Source of the DNA: CBDCMJ01 sp965218875
Lineage (GTDB): Bacteria > Chloroflexota > Dehalococcoidia > Lucifugimonadales > UBA3495
Assembly (NCBI GenBank): GCA_965218875.1
Contig: OZ244707.1
Location: 2,480,001-2,544,000, forward strand
Reading direction: 5' to 3'
Length of the DNA: 64,000 nt
Shown here: positions 25,595 to 34,259 of the stretch, piece by piece
Layout: every line of letters begins with the position of its first letter
Position numbering within the stretch: the stretch's first letter is position 1
The notes under the pieces: generated by a model
The model's database searches: none
The model's input: the letters and a program-made list of their open reading frames with translations, nothing else
What the model was told of the DNA's origin: nothing
Translations under genes and position numbers: made by a program

Positions 25595-25775
25595 GTAACT
25601 GTTCAGACTTGATGTGTATCCGTTCGTCCTGAGCGAAGCGAAGTGCAGCCGTAGGCGGAACGAAGCGCAGTCGAAGGGCCTGTCCTGAGCCTGTCGAAGG
25701 GCCTGCCTTGAGCCTGTCGCAGGGCCTGTCCTGAGCCTGTCGAAGGGCCGGTTCTGCTTAAGTCTGAACAGTTAC
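25595..25775 (-). mobile_element. Short non-autonomous element, family 2, copy A, with 8-bp target duplication
   Basis: A 181-bp element with 16-base perfect terminal inverted repeats, GTAACTGTTCAGACTT and AAGTCTGAACAGTTAC, flanked on both sides by the 8-base duplication GGGACATC (25587-25594 and 25776-25783). Inside are the core shared with family 1 (CCGTTCGTCCTGAGCGAAGC region) and three roughly 23-bp units of CCTGTCCTGAGCCTGTCGAA type. No coding capacity. It separates the sagB-like gene from its original upstream DNA. Confidence 0.9.
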
Positions 25776-25814
25776 GGGACATCTTGTAGGGGGCCTCTCG
25801 TTCTTGGCCCGGCG

Positions 25815-26291
25815 CTAAGCTGCGCCTCCCAAGGCCACTATTTCGTCCCATTCTTCCCCGGTCACCGGCGTGATGGACAGGCGCAGGCCCTTTCTGGCAA
25901 CCATCATGTTTTGCAGACGCGGGTGGGCCTTGATTTCCTGCAGGGTAACCGGACGGGCGAACTCCCGGTCAGCTCGAATGTCCACCATGAGCCATGCGGG
26001 GTTCTCCGGGGTGCTCTTGGGGTCGAAATGCCGGTCGGCGGGGTCCCAGGCAGTGGAGTCGGGGTAGGCCTCCCTGACGATGGTCGCCGTCCCCATCACC
26101 GCCGTGGGCGTGGCGCTGCTGTGATAGAAGAGCACCCCGTCGCCCACCTTCATCTCGTCGCGCATCAGGTTGCGCACCTGGTAGTTGCGCACCCCGTCCC
26201 ACTCGGCGGTCCGCTCCGGCTCGGCGGCCAGGTCCGCATAGGAGTACGAGGTGGGCTCCGACTTGAACAACCAGTACTTCTTTTCAGCCAT
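25815..26291 (-). CDS. EVE domain protein
   Basis: PUA-like EVE domain of 158 residues: YWLFKSEPTSYSYADL, WDGVRNYQVRNLMRDEMKVGDGVLFYHSS (consecutive pieces), GTATIVREAYPD and DPKSTPENPAWLMVDI. EVE domains bind modified cytosines or adenines in DNA or RNA; bacterial stand-alone copies are poorly characterised and are sometimes near restriction genes, which is not the case here. The ATG at 26291 is used; an in-frame ATG at 26309 is possible. Confidence 0.93.
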   Translation of the reverse strand: MAEKKYWLFKSEPTSYSYADLAAEPERTAEWDGVRNYQVRNLMRDEMKVGDGVLFYHSSATPTAVMGTATIVREAYPDSTAWDPADRHFDPKSTPENPAWLMVDIRADREFARPVTLQEIKAHPRLQNMMVARKGLRLSITPVTGEEWDEIVALGGAA

Positions 26292-26423
26292 TCCTAGCTC
26301 CCGGACCATCGGCTGACTGCCGGCAGGCTTCGAACCAACTAGGCAACGTGGGGCTGGATACTACAGGGAAAGGCGGATTCTCACCCGGACCTGGCAATAG
26401 CGTCCTCTGGTCTGAGCGGCGGG

Positions 26424-28103
26424 CTACCGCAAGCGGATTCCAGCCGCTTCCCGGTCGAAGCAGCCATCGGTGAGGTCTTCCCGCTCCTGCCTCAGCACGT
26501 CTTTGCGCACCCGCAAGGACGGCGTGCGGGGCAGATCGTCCCGCATCTCCAGGTACCTGGGGACCTTGAAGTAGGCCAGGCTGTCGGCGCACCAGTGCAC
26601 TAGGTCCTCAGGGTTTACTTGCGCCTCCGGGCGCGGCACCACGTAGGCCTTGACCTCGTCTTCTCCCAGGTCCGACGGCACGGCCACCACGGCGCAGTCC
26701 AATACCTGCGGGTGCCGCTTGATCACGTCCTCGACTTCCTGAGAGGATATATTCTCGCCCCTGCGGCGGATTATGTCCTTCTTCCGGTCCACGAAGTAGA
26801 GATACCCGTCCTGGTCCAGCCATCCCAGGTCCCCGGTGTAGAGCCACCCGTCCCTCAGGGCCAGGGCCGTCTGCTCCGGATTGCGCCAGTAGCCCGGTGT
26901 GACCGCCGGATTGTTGATGGTGATCTCGCCCACGGTCCCCGGTGCCACCGGCTCGCCGGTCTCCGCATCGGATATGCGCAGCCGGTTGACGAAACGGCCG
27001 TCGGGATGCTCCCGGGCCTGCCCGGAAGACCCTGACCTTCTCGGTTGGCCCAGCCGCTCTATCGCGCCGTAGGCGGTTTCGGTCATTCCAAAGCCGACGA
27101 TGATGTCGGTGGCGAACCTCTCCTGAAAGGCGGCCAGGAACTCCGAGGATAGGGCCGGGGAGCCGTAAAACAGCCGCACCGAGTTATTGGCGTCGTCGGG
27201 AGACTCAGGTTGCTTGGCCAGCACCGGCATCATCATGCCGATGAAATTCACCACGGTGGCCCTGGCCTCCCGCACCTGGTCCCAGAACCGCGAGGCGCTG
27301 AACCTCTCGGTCACCACCAGCGTGGCCCCGGCCGCCAGCGCTCCCATGGTCGAGTAGTAGTGGGTGTTGGCGTGGTAGTAGGGCAGGCAGGTGAAGAAGC
27401 GGTCCTGGGCCGTGGCCCGGGTCCAGTGGGCGAAGCCCTGGCCGGCGGCCACGTACATCCGGTGGGTAACCATCACGCCTTTGGGGTTGCCCGTGGTCCC
27501 GGAGGTGTAGACCAGCATCGATACGTCATCCGGAGCGATCTCCGGCGAAGAGACCAGGACCTCTGAGGCGGCCAAGCCGGCGGCGAAGGACGTCCAGCCA
27601 GCCGGGGACGCCGCGTCGCCAACCAGGAGCTTGTGTCTTATCCCCGGGGCCTGCGCGGCGGCTTCCTGGGCCGTCGCCGCCAGGGACTGGTGGGCGACCA
27701 GGGCGCGGGCGCCGGCGTTGTTCAAGATGAACGCGGTTTCGTCCCGCTTGTAGGCAGTATTGACGGGGACGCCGATGGCGCCCAGGACGGAAAGGCCGAA
27801 CCAGCAAAAGAGGTACTCGGCACAGTTGGGCATGAACAAGCACACCCGGTCTCCCCTCCCCACTCCCAGGTCGCGGAACATCTGCGCCGTCCGCATCACC
27901 GCATGGTGAAACTCCCGGTAGCTGAAGCTGTCGCCGTAGATCTCCAGGAACACTTGGTCCGGACTGCGGGCCACCGCGTCGTCCAGGAAGCGCCCCATGG
28001 ACACTTCCCATGGGTTGGGTCCCAGGACAGCCTCAGGTCCAGCCTCGGACTGTCCGCCGGCGTCGGACTCTTCGCCCGCGTTGGGCTTTTCAACAAAAGT
28101 CAA
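26424..28103 (-). CDS. AMP-dependent acyl-CoA synthetase/ligase (ANL family)
   Basis: Adenylates a carboxylic acid and transfers it to CoA. The P-loop signature is LVYTSGTTGNPKGVM, followed by FGMTETAYG, WLYTGDLGWLDQDGYLYFVDRKKDIIRRRGENIS (as consecutive motifs) and EVEDVI. It resembles crotonobetaine/carnitine-CoA and cyclohexanecarboxylate-CoA ligases. The A10 motif, normally TGK, reads TPSLRVRK: the catalytic lysine position holds arginine (about residue 531). A TTG at 28103 is the farthest start; ATG at 27998 is an alternative. Confidence 0.9.
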   Translation of the reverse strand: MTFVEKPNAGEESDAGGQSEAGPEAVLGPNPWEVSMGRFLDDAVARSPDQVFLEIYGDSFSYREFHHAVMRTAQMFRDLGVGRGDRVCLFMPNCAEYLFCWFGLSVLGAIGVPVNTAYKRDETAFILNNAGARALVAHQSLAATAQEAAAQAPGIRHKLLVGDAASPAGWTSFAAGLAASEVLVSSPEIAPDDVSMLVYTSGTTGNPKGVMVTHRMYVAAGQGFAHWTRATAQDRFFTCLPYYHANTHYYSTMGALAAGATLVVTERFSASRFWDQVREARATVVNFIGMMMPVLAKQPESPDDANNSVRLFYGSPALSSEFLAAFQERFATDIIVGFGMTETAYGAIERLGQPRRSGSSGQAREHPDGRFVNRLRISDAETGEPVAPGTVGEITINNPAVTPGYWRNPEQTALALRDGWLYTGDLGWLDQDGYLYFVDRKKDIIRRRGENISSQEVEDVIKRHPQVLDCAVVAVPSDLGEDEVKAYVVPRPEAQVNPEDLVHWCADSLAYFKVPRYLEMRDDLPRTPSLRVRKDVLRQEREDLTDGCFDREAAGIRLR

Positions 28104-28246
28104 TTCGGTCCCATGCTCAGGCCCAGGATTGGATGCCGCCGGCCTCGGAGACTGCGACCGGCGGCATCCCCAAACCTACCATGTAGTCAGAACCCGGTCA
28201 ATGACCGGTCCGGCGACAGGTTCCCTCCCCCTTCCTTCCAAGCTAC

Positions 28247-28315
28247 CGACACTCCCCCCTTGCCATCCCCGGTGACCACTCCCTACCCTGTTAATAGGCA
28301 GCTATTAGCGCCCCG
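28247..28315 (+). repeat. Family-3 repeat fragment (copy 1)
   Basis: Shares GACACTCCCCCTTGCC-like sequence, a CCGGTG..CCACTCC segment and GGCAGCTATTA with 44107-44178, which lies directly beside a family-1 element. Two copies only; boundaries are approximate. Confidence 0.6.
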
Positions 28316-28422
28316 CCAAATCTACAAACCGCCACTGAGGCCCATGGCTCATAATGGCTCACATTGGCCCCGAAATAAAAAACCCCCGCCCTCCCCCTTT
28401 GGACCGCCCCAGGGAAATTCAG

Positions 28423-28604
28423 GTAACTGTTCAGACTTGATGTGTATCCGTTCGTCCTGAGCGAAGCGGAGTGGAGCCGTAGGCGGAACGAAGCGCAGTC
28501 GAAGGGCCTGTCCTGAGCCTGTCGAAGGGGCCTGTCCTGAGCCTGTCAAAGGGCCTGTCCTGAGCCTGTCACAGGGCCGGTTCTCCTTAAGTCTGAACAA
28601 TTAC
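28423..28604 (+). mobile_element. Short non-autonomous element, family 2, copy B, with 8-bp target duplication
   Basis: A 182-bp element with terminal repeats GTAACTGTTCAGACTT and AAGTCTGAACAATTAC, flanked by AAATTCAG (left) and AAATCCAG (right), an 8-base duplication with one change. The interior matches copy A, including three CCTGTCCTGAGCCTGTC units. The rest of 28104-28684 outside this and the family-3 fragment shows no gene. Confidence 0.88.
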
Positions 28605-28684
28605 AAATCCAGGTAGCCTCAGCCCTTTGCCAGGCGCCCATCCTCATTCGTGGTGAGACCTTCCAACCACCAGGAGAAACCAAG

Positions 28685-29011
28685 ATGAACCTTAGCTCAT
28701 TACGGGCCCGCATCCGCTCCCTTCGCCGTAAAATGGCCCTGCCCTACGCCCAGGTCATGCTCCAACGCGAGGCCGACGACCTCTGCACCCAATGGGCTGT
28801 CGCCCAGGCGGAGAAACGGCCCACGCCCTCCCCTCAAGCCTTCGTCCGCCGGGTCGCCCAGGCGGGTTTCCATCTCCCGACATTCGCCGCCGCCGCCCGT
28901 TACCTTGAACGCTGCGCCGGGCTCCGCCAGGAGCCCAGCCGGGAGCCCACCCCGGAGCTCCTCCTGCGCGCCCTCCTCCCCTGGGCCGAGTATCACCCGG
29001 GCGTCGCTTGA
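28685..29011 (+). CDS. Hypothetical protein, likely mobile-element associated
   Basis: A 108-residue basic protein (LRARIRSLRRKMALPYAQVMLQREADDLCTQWAVAQAEKRP, given in part) with helical character; no named family is recognised. From memory, similar small proteins recur in Chloroflexota beside the HTH protein type seen at 44344, which cannot be verified here. It has AGGAGA before its ATG and sits between repeat copies (28423-28604 upstream, 29044-29078 and 29311-29510 downstream), which suggests cargo of a mobile module. Confidence 0.65.
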   Translation: MNLSSLRARIRSLRRKMALPYAQVMLQREADDLCTQWAVAQAEKRPTPSPQAFVRRVAQAGFHLPTFAAAARYLERCAGLRQEPSREPTPELLLRALLPWAEYHPGVA

Positions 29012-29043
29012 AGGTAGGCATTCAATATCAAGGTCATTCAGTC

Positions 29044-29078
29044 GTCACCCTGGTCATTCAGCTGTCACCCTGGTCATT
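29044..29078 (+). repeat. Direct repeat GTCACCCTGGTCATT, two copies
   Basis: Units at 29044-29058 and 29064-29078, spaced by 20 bases start to start, with a further partial GGTCATTCAG just before. Further on (about 29190-29225) lies GTCATTCCGTGGGAGCGCAG followed by CGACGAGGAATCT, a REP-like half also seen inverted near 42810. No gene is seen in 29012-29310. Confidence 0.6.
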
Positions 29079-29310
29079 ACCATGAAAATAGACGGGCAAG
29101 GAGGCCTGGGCATGACTGGGAGGAGGCTAGCAGCCGGGCCCGAGTCGCCCTGCGCCCCAACCTGTAATTCCACTGGAGCCCCCTACCCCGTCATTCCGTG
29201 GGAGCGCAGCGACGAGGAATCTACAATGCATGGCTACAAGCCCCGGCCGCTGGTGATGCGGCACTCGGCGTTCCCCCATTTTCATCGCCCTTATATGGCC
29301 TCCGCGTGGC

Positions 29311-29510
29311 CTTAGAAACTATCTCAAAACCTCGCCGCTTTTAACCGTTCGTCCTGAGCGCAGCGGAGTGGAGCCGGAGGCGGAACGCAGCGCAGTCGAA
29401 GGACCGCCTCCGGGGAGACCCTTCGACTCCGCTGTGCTGCGCTCAGGAAGAACGAAGAAAACCACCAGCAGTGACCTGCAAGCTCTTCTTGATTTGAGAT
29501 AGTTTCTTAG
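29311..29510 (+). repeat. Short non-autonomous element, family 1, copy B (200 bp)
   Basis: Same length and orientation as copy A. Termini are CTTAGAAACTATCTCAAA and the reverse complement of CTAAGAAACTATCTCAAA. The interior has CCGTTCGTCCTGAGCGCAGC and AACGCAGCGCAGTCGAAGGA, followed by the palindromic CTTCGACTCCGCTGTGCTGC region. Both ends read TTAG-like, so a 4-bp TTAG duplication is possible but cannot be separated from the terminal repeat. Confidence 0.8.
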
Positions 29511-29598
29511 GGCACACCCGTCCATTACACCTCGGTTGACACCAAAAAACGCGCGGTTTAAGCTGGGATACCCAGCAACCGGAGGCTTCCGCAGGCTT

Positions 29599-30033
29599 AT
29601 GGCGGTATCCGTTGACAGCAAGAGACTGAGGCTGACCAACGAGGATGGGACCGAGGGCGTTCTGCTCGGCCACCGGTGCCTGGACTGCGGCATCGTAGTC
29701 TTCGGCCCGGCTACCTTCTGCCAGGGCTGCACCTCCGCCAACCTGGACCCCGTCGAGCTTGGCCGGCGGGGAGAGTTGTACAGCTACACCGTCGTCAGGG
29801 TGCCGCCCCAGGGATGGCCCGGCGGCGTACCCTACGTCCTGGGGCAGATCGATCTGCCCGAGGGGCCCCAGGTGCTGGCGGAGGTCATAGACTGCCCGGA
29901 AGCCGACCTGAAAATAGGCATGCCGGTGGAGTTGGCCCTAGTGCCGGTGGAAGCGCCCAATGGCGGCCAAGCCAAGGTAGTATACAAGTGGAGGCCGGCG
30001 ACCAACGCTGGCCCTAAGGAGGAAAACCGGTGA
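29599..30033 (+). CDS. DUF35-type zinc ribbon/OB-fold protein, thiolase partner
   Basis: A 144-residue acyl-CoA-associated OB-fold protein with an N-terminal rubredoxin-like zinc ribbon (CLDC...CQGC), and an OB barrel (GELYSYTVVRVPPQGWP, PYVLGQIDLPEGPQVLAEV as separate pieces). In characterised systems (the ChsH2/Ltp2 type) such proteins form a complex with thiolase-like aldolases or hydratases. The ATG at 29599 is preferred over 29536 (which begins inside the repeat flank). Translationally coupled to the following thiolase by a GTGA overlap. Confidence 0.88.
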   Translation: MAVSVDSKRLRLTNEDGTEGVLLGHRCLDCGIVVFGPATFCQGCTSANLDPVELGRRGELYSYTVVRVPPQGWPGGVPYVLGQIDLPEGPQVLAEVIDCPEADLKIGMPVELALVPVEAPNGGQAKVVYKWRPATNAGPKEENR

Positions 30034-31184
30034 CTCAGCCAAGCGCAAGACGCGAAGTGGTGGTCGCCGGGGTTGGCCTCCATCCCTTCGGCAGGTTCCC
30101 CGGAAAAACCCTGGCCACCCTGGCGGCGGACGCGGTGACCCCGGCCCTGGCGGACGCGGGAGTGGGCTGGAAGGACATATCCATCGCCTACTTCGGCCAT
30201 GTCTACTACGAGGGCATGTCGGTGGGAGAGACCGCTCTGGCCAACCTGGGCCTGACCGGGATACCCATCATCAACGTGGAAAACGCGTGCTCCAGCGGGT
30301 CCACCGCCTTTTGGCAGGCCTACTGGGGCATCACTTCGGGACTCTACGACCTGGCTCTGGCTTTCGGCGCGGAGAAGGTGCCGAGTGGGCCGGTGACGGT
30401 GACCGCCGACGACAGTCCGGACCGCTACATCGGAGGCGACCACATGATGGCCGGCTACGCCCTCAGAATGCGGCGTTACATGGAGGAAACGGGGGCCCCG
30501 GCGACGGCCCTGGCCCAGGTGTCGGTCAAGGCCCGTCAGAACGCCGCCATGAATCCCTACGCCCATCGCAAGCAGCAGTACAGCTTGGAAGAAGTGCTGC
30601 AGTCCAGGCTCATCGCGGATCCCCTGACCCTGTACCAGTGCTGCCCCACCAGCGAAGGCGCCGCCGCGGCCGTCCTGTGCGCCGCCGACGCCGTGGACCG
30701 CTACGGGATCGACAGGCAGCGGTGCGTCCGCATAGCCGCCGCGGTCCTCAGGTCGGGAAGCTACAACGGGCGGGGGAGCGATCACTCGGCCTTCAGTCCC
30801 TATCGTACGGAACCGGCGGCGGAAGCCGCTTACGAGATGAGCGGGATCGGGCCTGAGGACGTGGACTTGGCGCAGGTCCACGACGCGGCCACCATCGGCG
30901 AGTTGCAGCAACTGGAGGCCCTCCACCTGGTGCCCTGGGGAGAGGCCTGGAAGGCCACCGCGGAGGGCCGGACGGCGCTGGGGGGAGACATCCCCACCAA
31001 CACCGACGGCGGGTTGCTGGCCATGGGCCACCCCTTTGGGGCCACCGGCATTCGCATGGTCCACGAGACCGTCACCCAGTTGCGGCGGGAAGCGGGCCCC
31101 CGGCAGGTGGCTAACGCCAGGGTGGGCCTGGCCCAGTGCTCCGGCGCGGGAGACGTTACCACCATCCACATCCTGACCCGGTAG
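30030..31184 (+). CDS. Thiolase/SCP2-thiolase-like protein
   Basis: Thiolase-superfamily protein of 384 residues. The N-terminal cysteine lies in VENACSSGSTAFWQAY, and GGLLAMGHPFGATGIRM is the C-terminal GHP-type motif. This lipid-transfer-type subgroup often acts as an aldolase or non-decarboxylating thiolase in sterol or aromatic side-chain degradation, together with the DUF35 protein. The GTG start overlaps the upstream stop by 4 bases, so the two form an operon. Confidence 0.92.
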   Translation: MTQPSARREVVVAGVGLHPFGRFPGKTLATLAADAVTPALADAGVGWKDISIAYFGHVYYEGMSVGETALANLGLTGIPIINVENACSSGSTAFWQAYWGITSGLYDLALAFGAEKVPSGPVTVTADDSPDRYIGGDHMMAGYALRMRRYMEETGAPATALAQVSVKARQNAAMNPYAHRKQQYSLEEVLQSRLIADPLTLYQCCPTSEGAAAAVLCAADAVDRYGIDRQRCVRIAAAVLRSGSYNGRGSDHSAFSPYRTEPAAEAAYEMSGIGPEDVDLAQVHDAATIGELQQLEALHLVPWGEAWKATAEGRTALGGDIPTNTDGGLLAMGHPFGATGIRMVHETVTQLRREAGPRQVANARVGLAQCSGAGDVTTIHILTR

Positions 31185-31220
31185 GGTCGACTCGCTAACC
31201 GCCCTTGCCTTGAGTGAGCT

Positions 31221-31502
31221 ATGGCTTCGTTCATCGTGATGGCCGCCATGAAAGGCAAATTCGTCTCCGACCGGGGCAATACCTACGACAACTTCCAAAT
31301 GCTAGGCTACATGGAAGCCGGCAGCCCCGACGACGCGGTGAGGGCGTTCTTCGACCAGGCGCCCTATCCAATCCGGTGGGAAGACGTGGAGTACATGTGG
31401 GCCGAGCGGCTAGCGGACCACCCGCCAGGCGGCCACTACGGGGACTATGACCGGGTCTACGTGGAGTCGCTGCGCCGCCGCTGGGACCGGCTTGACGGCT
31501 AG
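31221..31502 (+). CDS. Small hypothetical protein
   Basis: A 93-residue acidic protein with two clusters of aromatic residues (YDNFQMLGYME; YPIRWEDVEYMWAERL) and no recognised family. Starts 36 bases after the thiolase stop in the same direction, so it may be cotranscribed. Codon usage is similar to neighbours; no signal peptide or membrane segment is evident. Confidence 0.6.
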   Translation: MASFIVMAAMKGKFVSDRGNTYDNFQMLGYMEAGSPDDAVRAFFDQAPYPIRWEDVEYMWAERLADHPPGGHYGDYDRVYVESLRRRWDRLDG

Positions 31503-31568
31503 CTGCCCGGTGCGAGACGATGTCCGGCGGATAGCCGCACCTACCGCGACCGGAGGACGGCGGGGGAG

Positions 31569-32351
31569 CTACAGGTCCTGAGCGAACTCCCGCAGCTTGC
31601 CGAAGTCGGCGCGGAAACCCTCGGCCAAAGCCCGGCGGTCGGTGCCGTGGAGGACGAATCGGGCGCCCTGGCCTATCCAGTAGGTGGAAAGCTCCGGCGT
31701 CTGGTGGTGTACGAGCACGGCGATGCCCCGGGCCTCCGAGGCGTCGATGATGCGCTTGACGGCGCTCTGGTACTCCGGCCGGTCGTATTGGTCCGGGATG
31801 CCCAGGGATATGCTGAGGTCGTTGGGACCCACGAAGATGCCGTCGATGCCGGGAACCTCGAGCATCCGGTCCAGCGCGTTGACCGCCGCCACGCTCTCGA
31901 TGCCGATAATCGCCACGCTGTTGCGGTTGCGGTCCTCCAGATAGGCCCTGGTGGCGTCACTGACCTGGTCCCCCGACTCAACCAAGCGCCGCGCCGCCTC
32001 CCCCTTCAGGGGCCGCCACTTGGCCGCCGCAACCACCTCCCGGACCTCCTCCACGGTCTCGCAATATGGGGCCAGCACCCCCTGGGCGCCGGCATCCAGG
32101 GCCATAGTGACGTAGTGGGAACTGGCCACGGGAATTCGCACTATGGGCATCACCGGAGAGGTGTTCAGCATAGCCAGGTAGTCGCCCAGTTCCGCGCGGC
32201 TGCGGGGATTGTGCTCGGTGTCGACGATCACATAGTCCAACCCCACTCCCGAGAGGACCGGTACCCAGCGCGGGCTCCGGCCAATGGTGAGCATGGTCCC
32301 AAAAACGCGGCCGCCCGCCTGTAGAGTCGCCTTTAGCTCTGCGCCGTTCAT
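31569..32351 (-). CDS. HpcH/HpaI family aldolase
   Basis: A 260-residue class II aldolase: YVIVDTEHNPRSRAEL, RIPVASSHYVTMALDAGAQGVLAPYC (as pieces), VAIIGIESVAAVNALDRML with the metal Glu, and GIDGIFVGPNDLSISLG with the metal Asp. It is a distant paralogue of 18540-19307. It follows the M20 peptidase gene on the same strand, 15 bases apart, so they are likely cotranscribed. GGGAG before the ATG. Confidence 0.93.
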   Translation of the reverse strand: MNGAELKATLQAGGRVFGTMLTIGRSPRWVPVLSGVGLDYVIVDTEHNPRSRAELGDYLAMLNTSPVMPIVRIPVASSHYVTMALDAGAQGVLAPYCETVEEVREVVAAAKWRPLKGEAARRLVESGDQVSDATRAYLEDRNRNSVAIIGIESVAAVNALDRMLEVPGIDGIFVGPNDLSISLGIPDQYDRPEYQSAVKRIIDASEARGIAVLVHHQTPELSTYWIGQGARFVLHGTDRRALAEGFRADFGKLREFAQDL

Positions 32352-32366
32352 CCTCGCTCCCGCCTA

Positions 32367-33446
32367 TTACCGGACTTCCATCACCCGTTCGCAAAACCTG
32401 GCGGTGGTCACCAGGTCGGGAATGAGCACGTGCTCGTTGACCGTATGCATCTCGTTGGTGGACATGCCCACCACCACGCAGTGAATCCCGTTTAGCCTCA
32501 TGGCGTTGGCGTCGGTGCCGCCTCCGGAGGGCCGGATGTCAGGGGTTATGCGCATCTCCCCCATGACCCGGCTCACCATGCGGACCACGGGGTCGTCGGG
32601 GTCCAGGTTATACATGTGGAACAGCACCTCCAGGTCTTCCTGGATGGTTGCCTCCTGGTAGCGCCGCCGCGCCTCCTGCATGATGTTGACCACCTGCAGC
32701 CGGAGCAGGTCCACGGTCTCGGTGTTGCGGCTGCGGAACTCGCCGCTGAAGGTGACCTCGGCCGGCACGGCGTTGCGGACCGATCCCCCGGAGATGGTCC
32801 CCACGTTGAAAGTAGACTCTTCGTCGAGACGGCCGTTGGGCAACTCGGAGATGATGTCGGAGGCGATTCGGATGGCCGACAGGCCCTTTTCCGGCTCCAC
32901 TCCCGCGTGGGCCGCCCGCCCCTTGACGGTCACGTCGAAGCTGACATAGGTGGGGCTGGAGCCGGTGATGCGGTTGACGGGGCCGTTGCCGTCGAATACC
33001 ACCGAGTCCTTGGCCCGGATCATGGAGTAGTCCAGGTTGCTGGCGCCCACCAGGCCGATCTCTTCCTCCCTGGTGAAGACTACCTGCACGGGACGCCTGG
33101 CCCGGCCTCCAGCCGCCGCCGACTCCAGGGCTTCCATGATAGCCGCTACTCCCGCCTTGCAATCACCGCCCAGTATGGTGGTGCCGTCACTTTCGATGCG
33201 GTCGCCCCGGACCTGAGGTTTGACCCCGCGGCCGGGCTCGACGGTATCCATGTGGGCTGACAACAGCAACGGATCGCTCCCGTCCTCGGACGCTATGACA
33301 TTGCCGTAGGCGTCCCGCTCTACCTGAAAGCCCAGGCTGCCCAGCCTCTCTTCCAAGTGTCTGGCCACGTCCTCCTCGTATCCGGAGGGGCTGTCTATGC
33401 GGGCTAGCTCGCAAAAAGAGTTTACCAACCGCTCTTGATCTACCAT
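32367..33446 (-). CDS. M20-family metallopeptidase (peptidase T/carboxypeptidase-like)
   Basis: Di-zinc aminoacylase/peptidase fold, 359 residues. The metal-site motifs are LLLSAHMDTVEPG, GGDCKAGVAAIM and FTREEEIGLVGASNLD (general-base Glu), with a dimerisation domain containing GRAAHAGVEPEKG and a C-terminal HTVNEHV histidine. It removes N-terminal or acyl residues from small substrates. The ATG at 33446 is preferred (GGAG upstream); 28 more in-frame residues are proline/arginine-rich and unlikely. Confidence 0.92.
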   Translation of the reverse strand: MVDQERLVNSFCELARIDSPSGYEEDVARHLEERLGSLGFQVERDAYGNVIASEDGSDPLLLSAHMDTVEPGRGVKPQVRGDRIESDGTTILGGDCKAGVAAIMEALESAAAGGRARRPVQVVFTREEEIGLVGASNLDYSMIRAKDSVVFDGNGPVNRITGSSPTYVSFDVTVKGRAAHAGVEPEKGLSAIRIASDIISELPNGRLDEESTFNVGTISGGSVRNAVPAEVTFSGEFRSRNTETVDLLRLQVVNIMQEARRRYQEATIQEDLEVLFHMYNLDPDDPVVRMVSRVMGEMRITPDIRPSGGGTDANAMRLNGIHCVVVGMSTNEMHTVNEHVLIPDLVTTARFCERVMEVR

Positions 33447-34145
33447 GTCGTCTCCGCGCAGGGGTCGTCGTAGGCCGGGTGAGTCCGGCGCACGTGCAGG
33501 CGCCGACGCCGGCCGGCCGCTGTCGGCCATTATACCTTATGACCACAGAAGAGGGACCGCCGATGCGGCAACCCACGAACAAGAATATTCCCCTGGTAGC
33601 CCCCACATCATCCCCTGTTGGCCGTAGGCGAAGGCCCTCACGAATCGTTCCCCCGGACTGGCCCGGTCGACTTCGCACCCATGGCATCGCGTCTTGGTCC
33701 ATCGTTATGCAGGGGAAGTCGTTCTTGACCTCCTACGTAGCGTTGAACACCTGGTAACGCCGCGCAGCCGACCCGAAACCCTCACCATTCAACGGCGATG
33801 AACCGGACCGACCGGGTTTGTATGGAAGATCCCACCAATATAGGACTAACCGTCAGGGCCCTCTAATTCTCCCATAATCCCCCCAGGATGCCATTCTGAG
33901 CCGAAGGCGAGGAATCTCAAATCCGTTGTCACAAGCCAGTCCGCGCCCGGACTCTTCGTCGCAAGCTCCTCAGCGTGACATTGGGAGGGGCTACCGGACA
34001 TCGCAAGGGGCCACCACATTGTTTCAGCATGACACCCAAGAGACTCTGGACTAACGCGGCTTAAGAACTTTTCGCCGGCAAGCTGGTGGTATACTTCGTC
34101 GTCTTGGCCCGCGAGGACGGAACGCCTCGGAGAAGGGTATCGCCC
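33447..34145. other. Gene-poor region with degenerate REP-like sequence
   Basis: About 700 bases with no convincing gene. From 33890 there is CATTCTGAGCCGAAGGCGAG followed by GAATCTC and, in the next 130 bases, degraded halves such as CTCAGCGTGACATTGGG and CAGCATGACACCCAAG, matching the REP-like family at 19480-19620. Nothing else was recognised. Confidence 0.5.
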
Positions 34146-34223
34146 ATGCCAAGGGTCACGATTATTCAGCACGTCAACATCCAGACTAGCGACAAGGAGT
34201 GGACCCCGGAGCGGCCGGACTAA
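34146..34223 (+). pseudogene. Truncated VOC/glyoxalase-like N-terminus
   Basis: A 25-codon frame (begins MPRVTIIQHVNIQTSD) with GGAGAAGGG upstream. The HVNIQTSD strand is typical of the first beta strand of vicinal-oxygen-chelate proteins, normally ~130-150 residues. Here it ends after PERPD. Likely the remnant of a deleted gene directly upstream of the MFS transporter; a leader peptide is an alternative. Confidence 0.4.
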
Positions 34224-34259
34224 TCGCTCTTCGGCTGCTGAGTATGAGGCAGGCGCCGC

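Noticed and set aside
25676..25747. Possible CRISPR-like array (three 23-bp units)
   Set aside because: The units are tandem without spacers and lie inside a small element with terminal repeats; no cas genes in the window.
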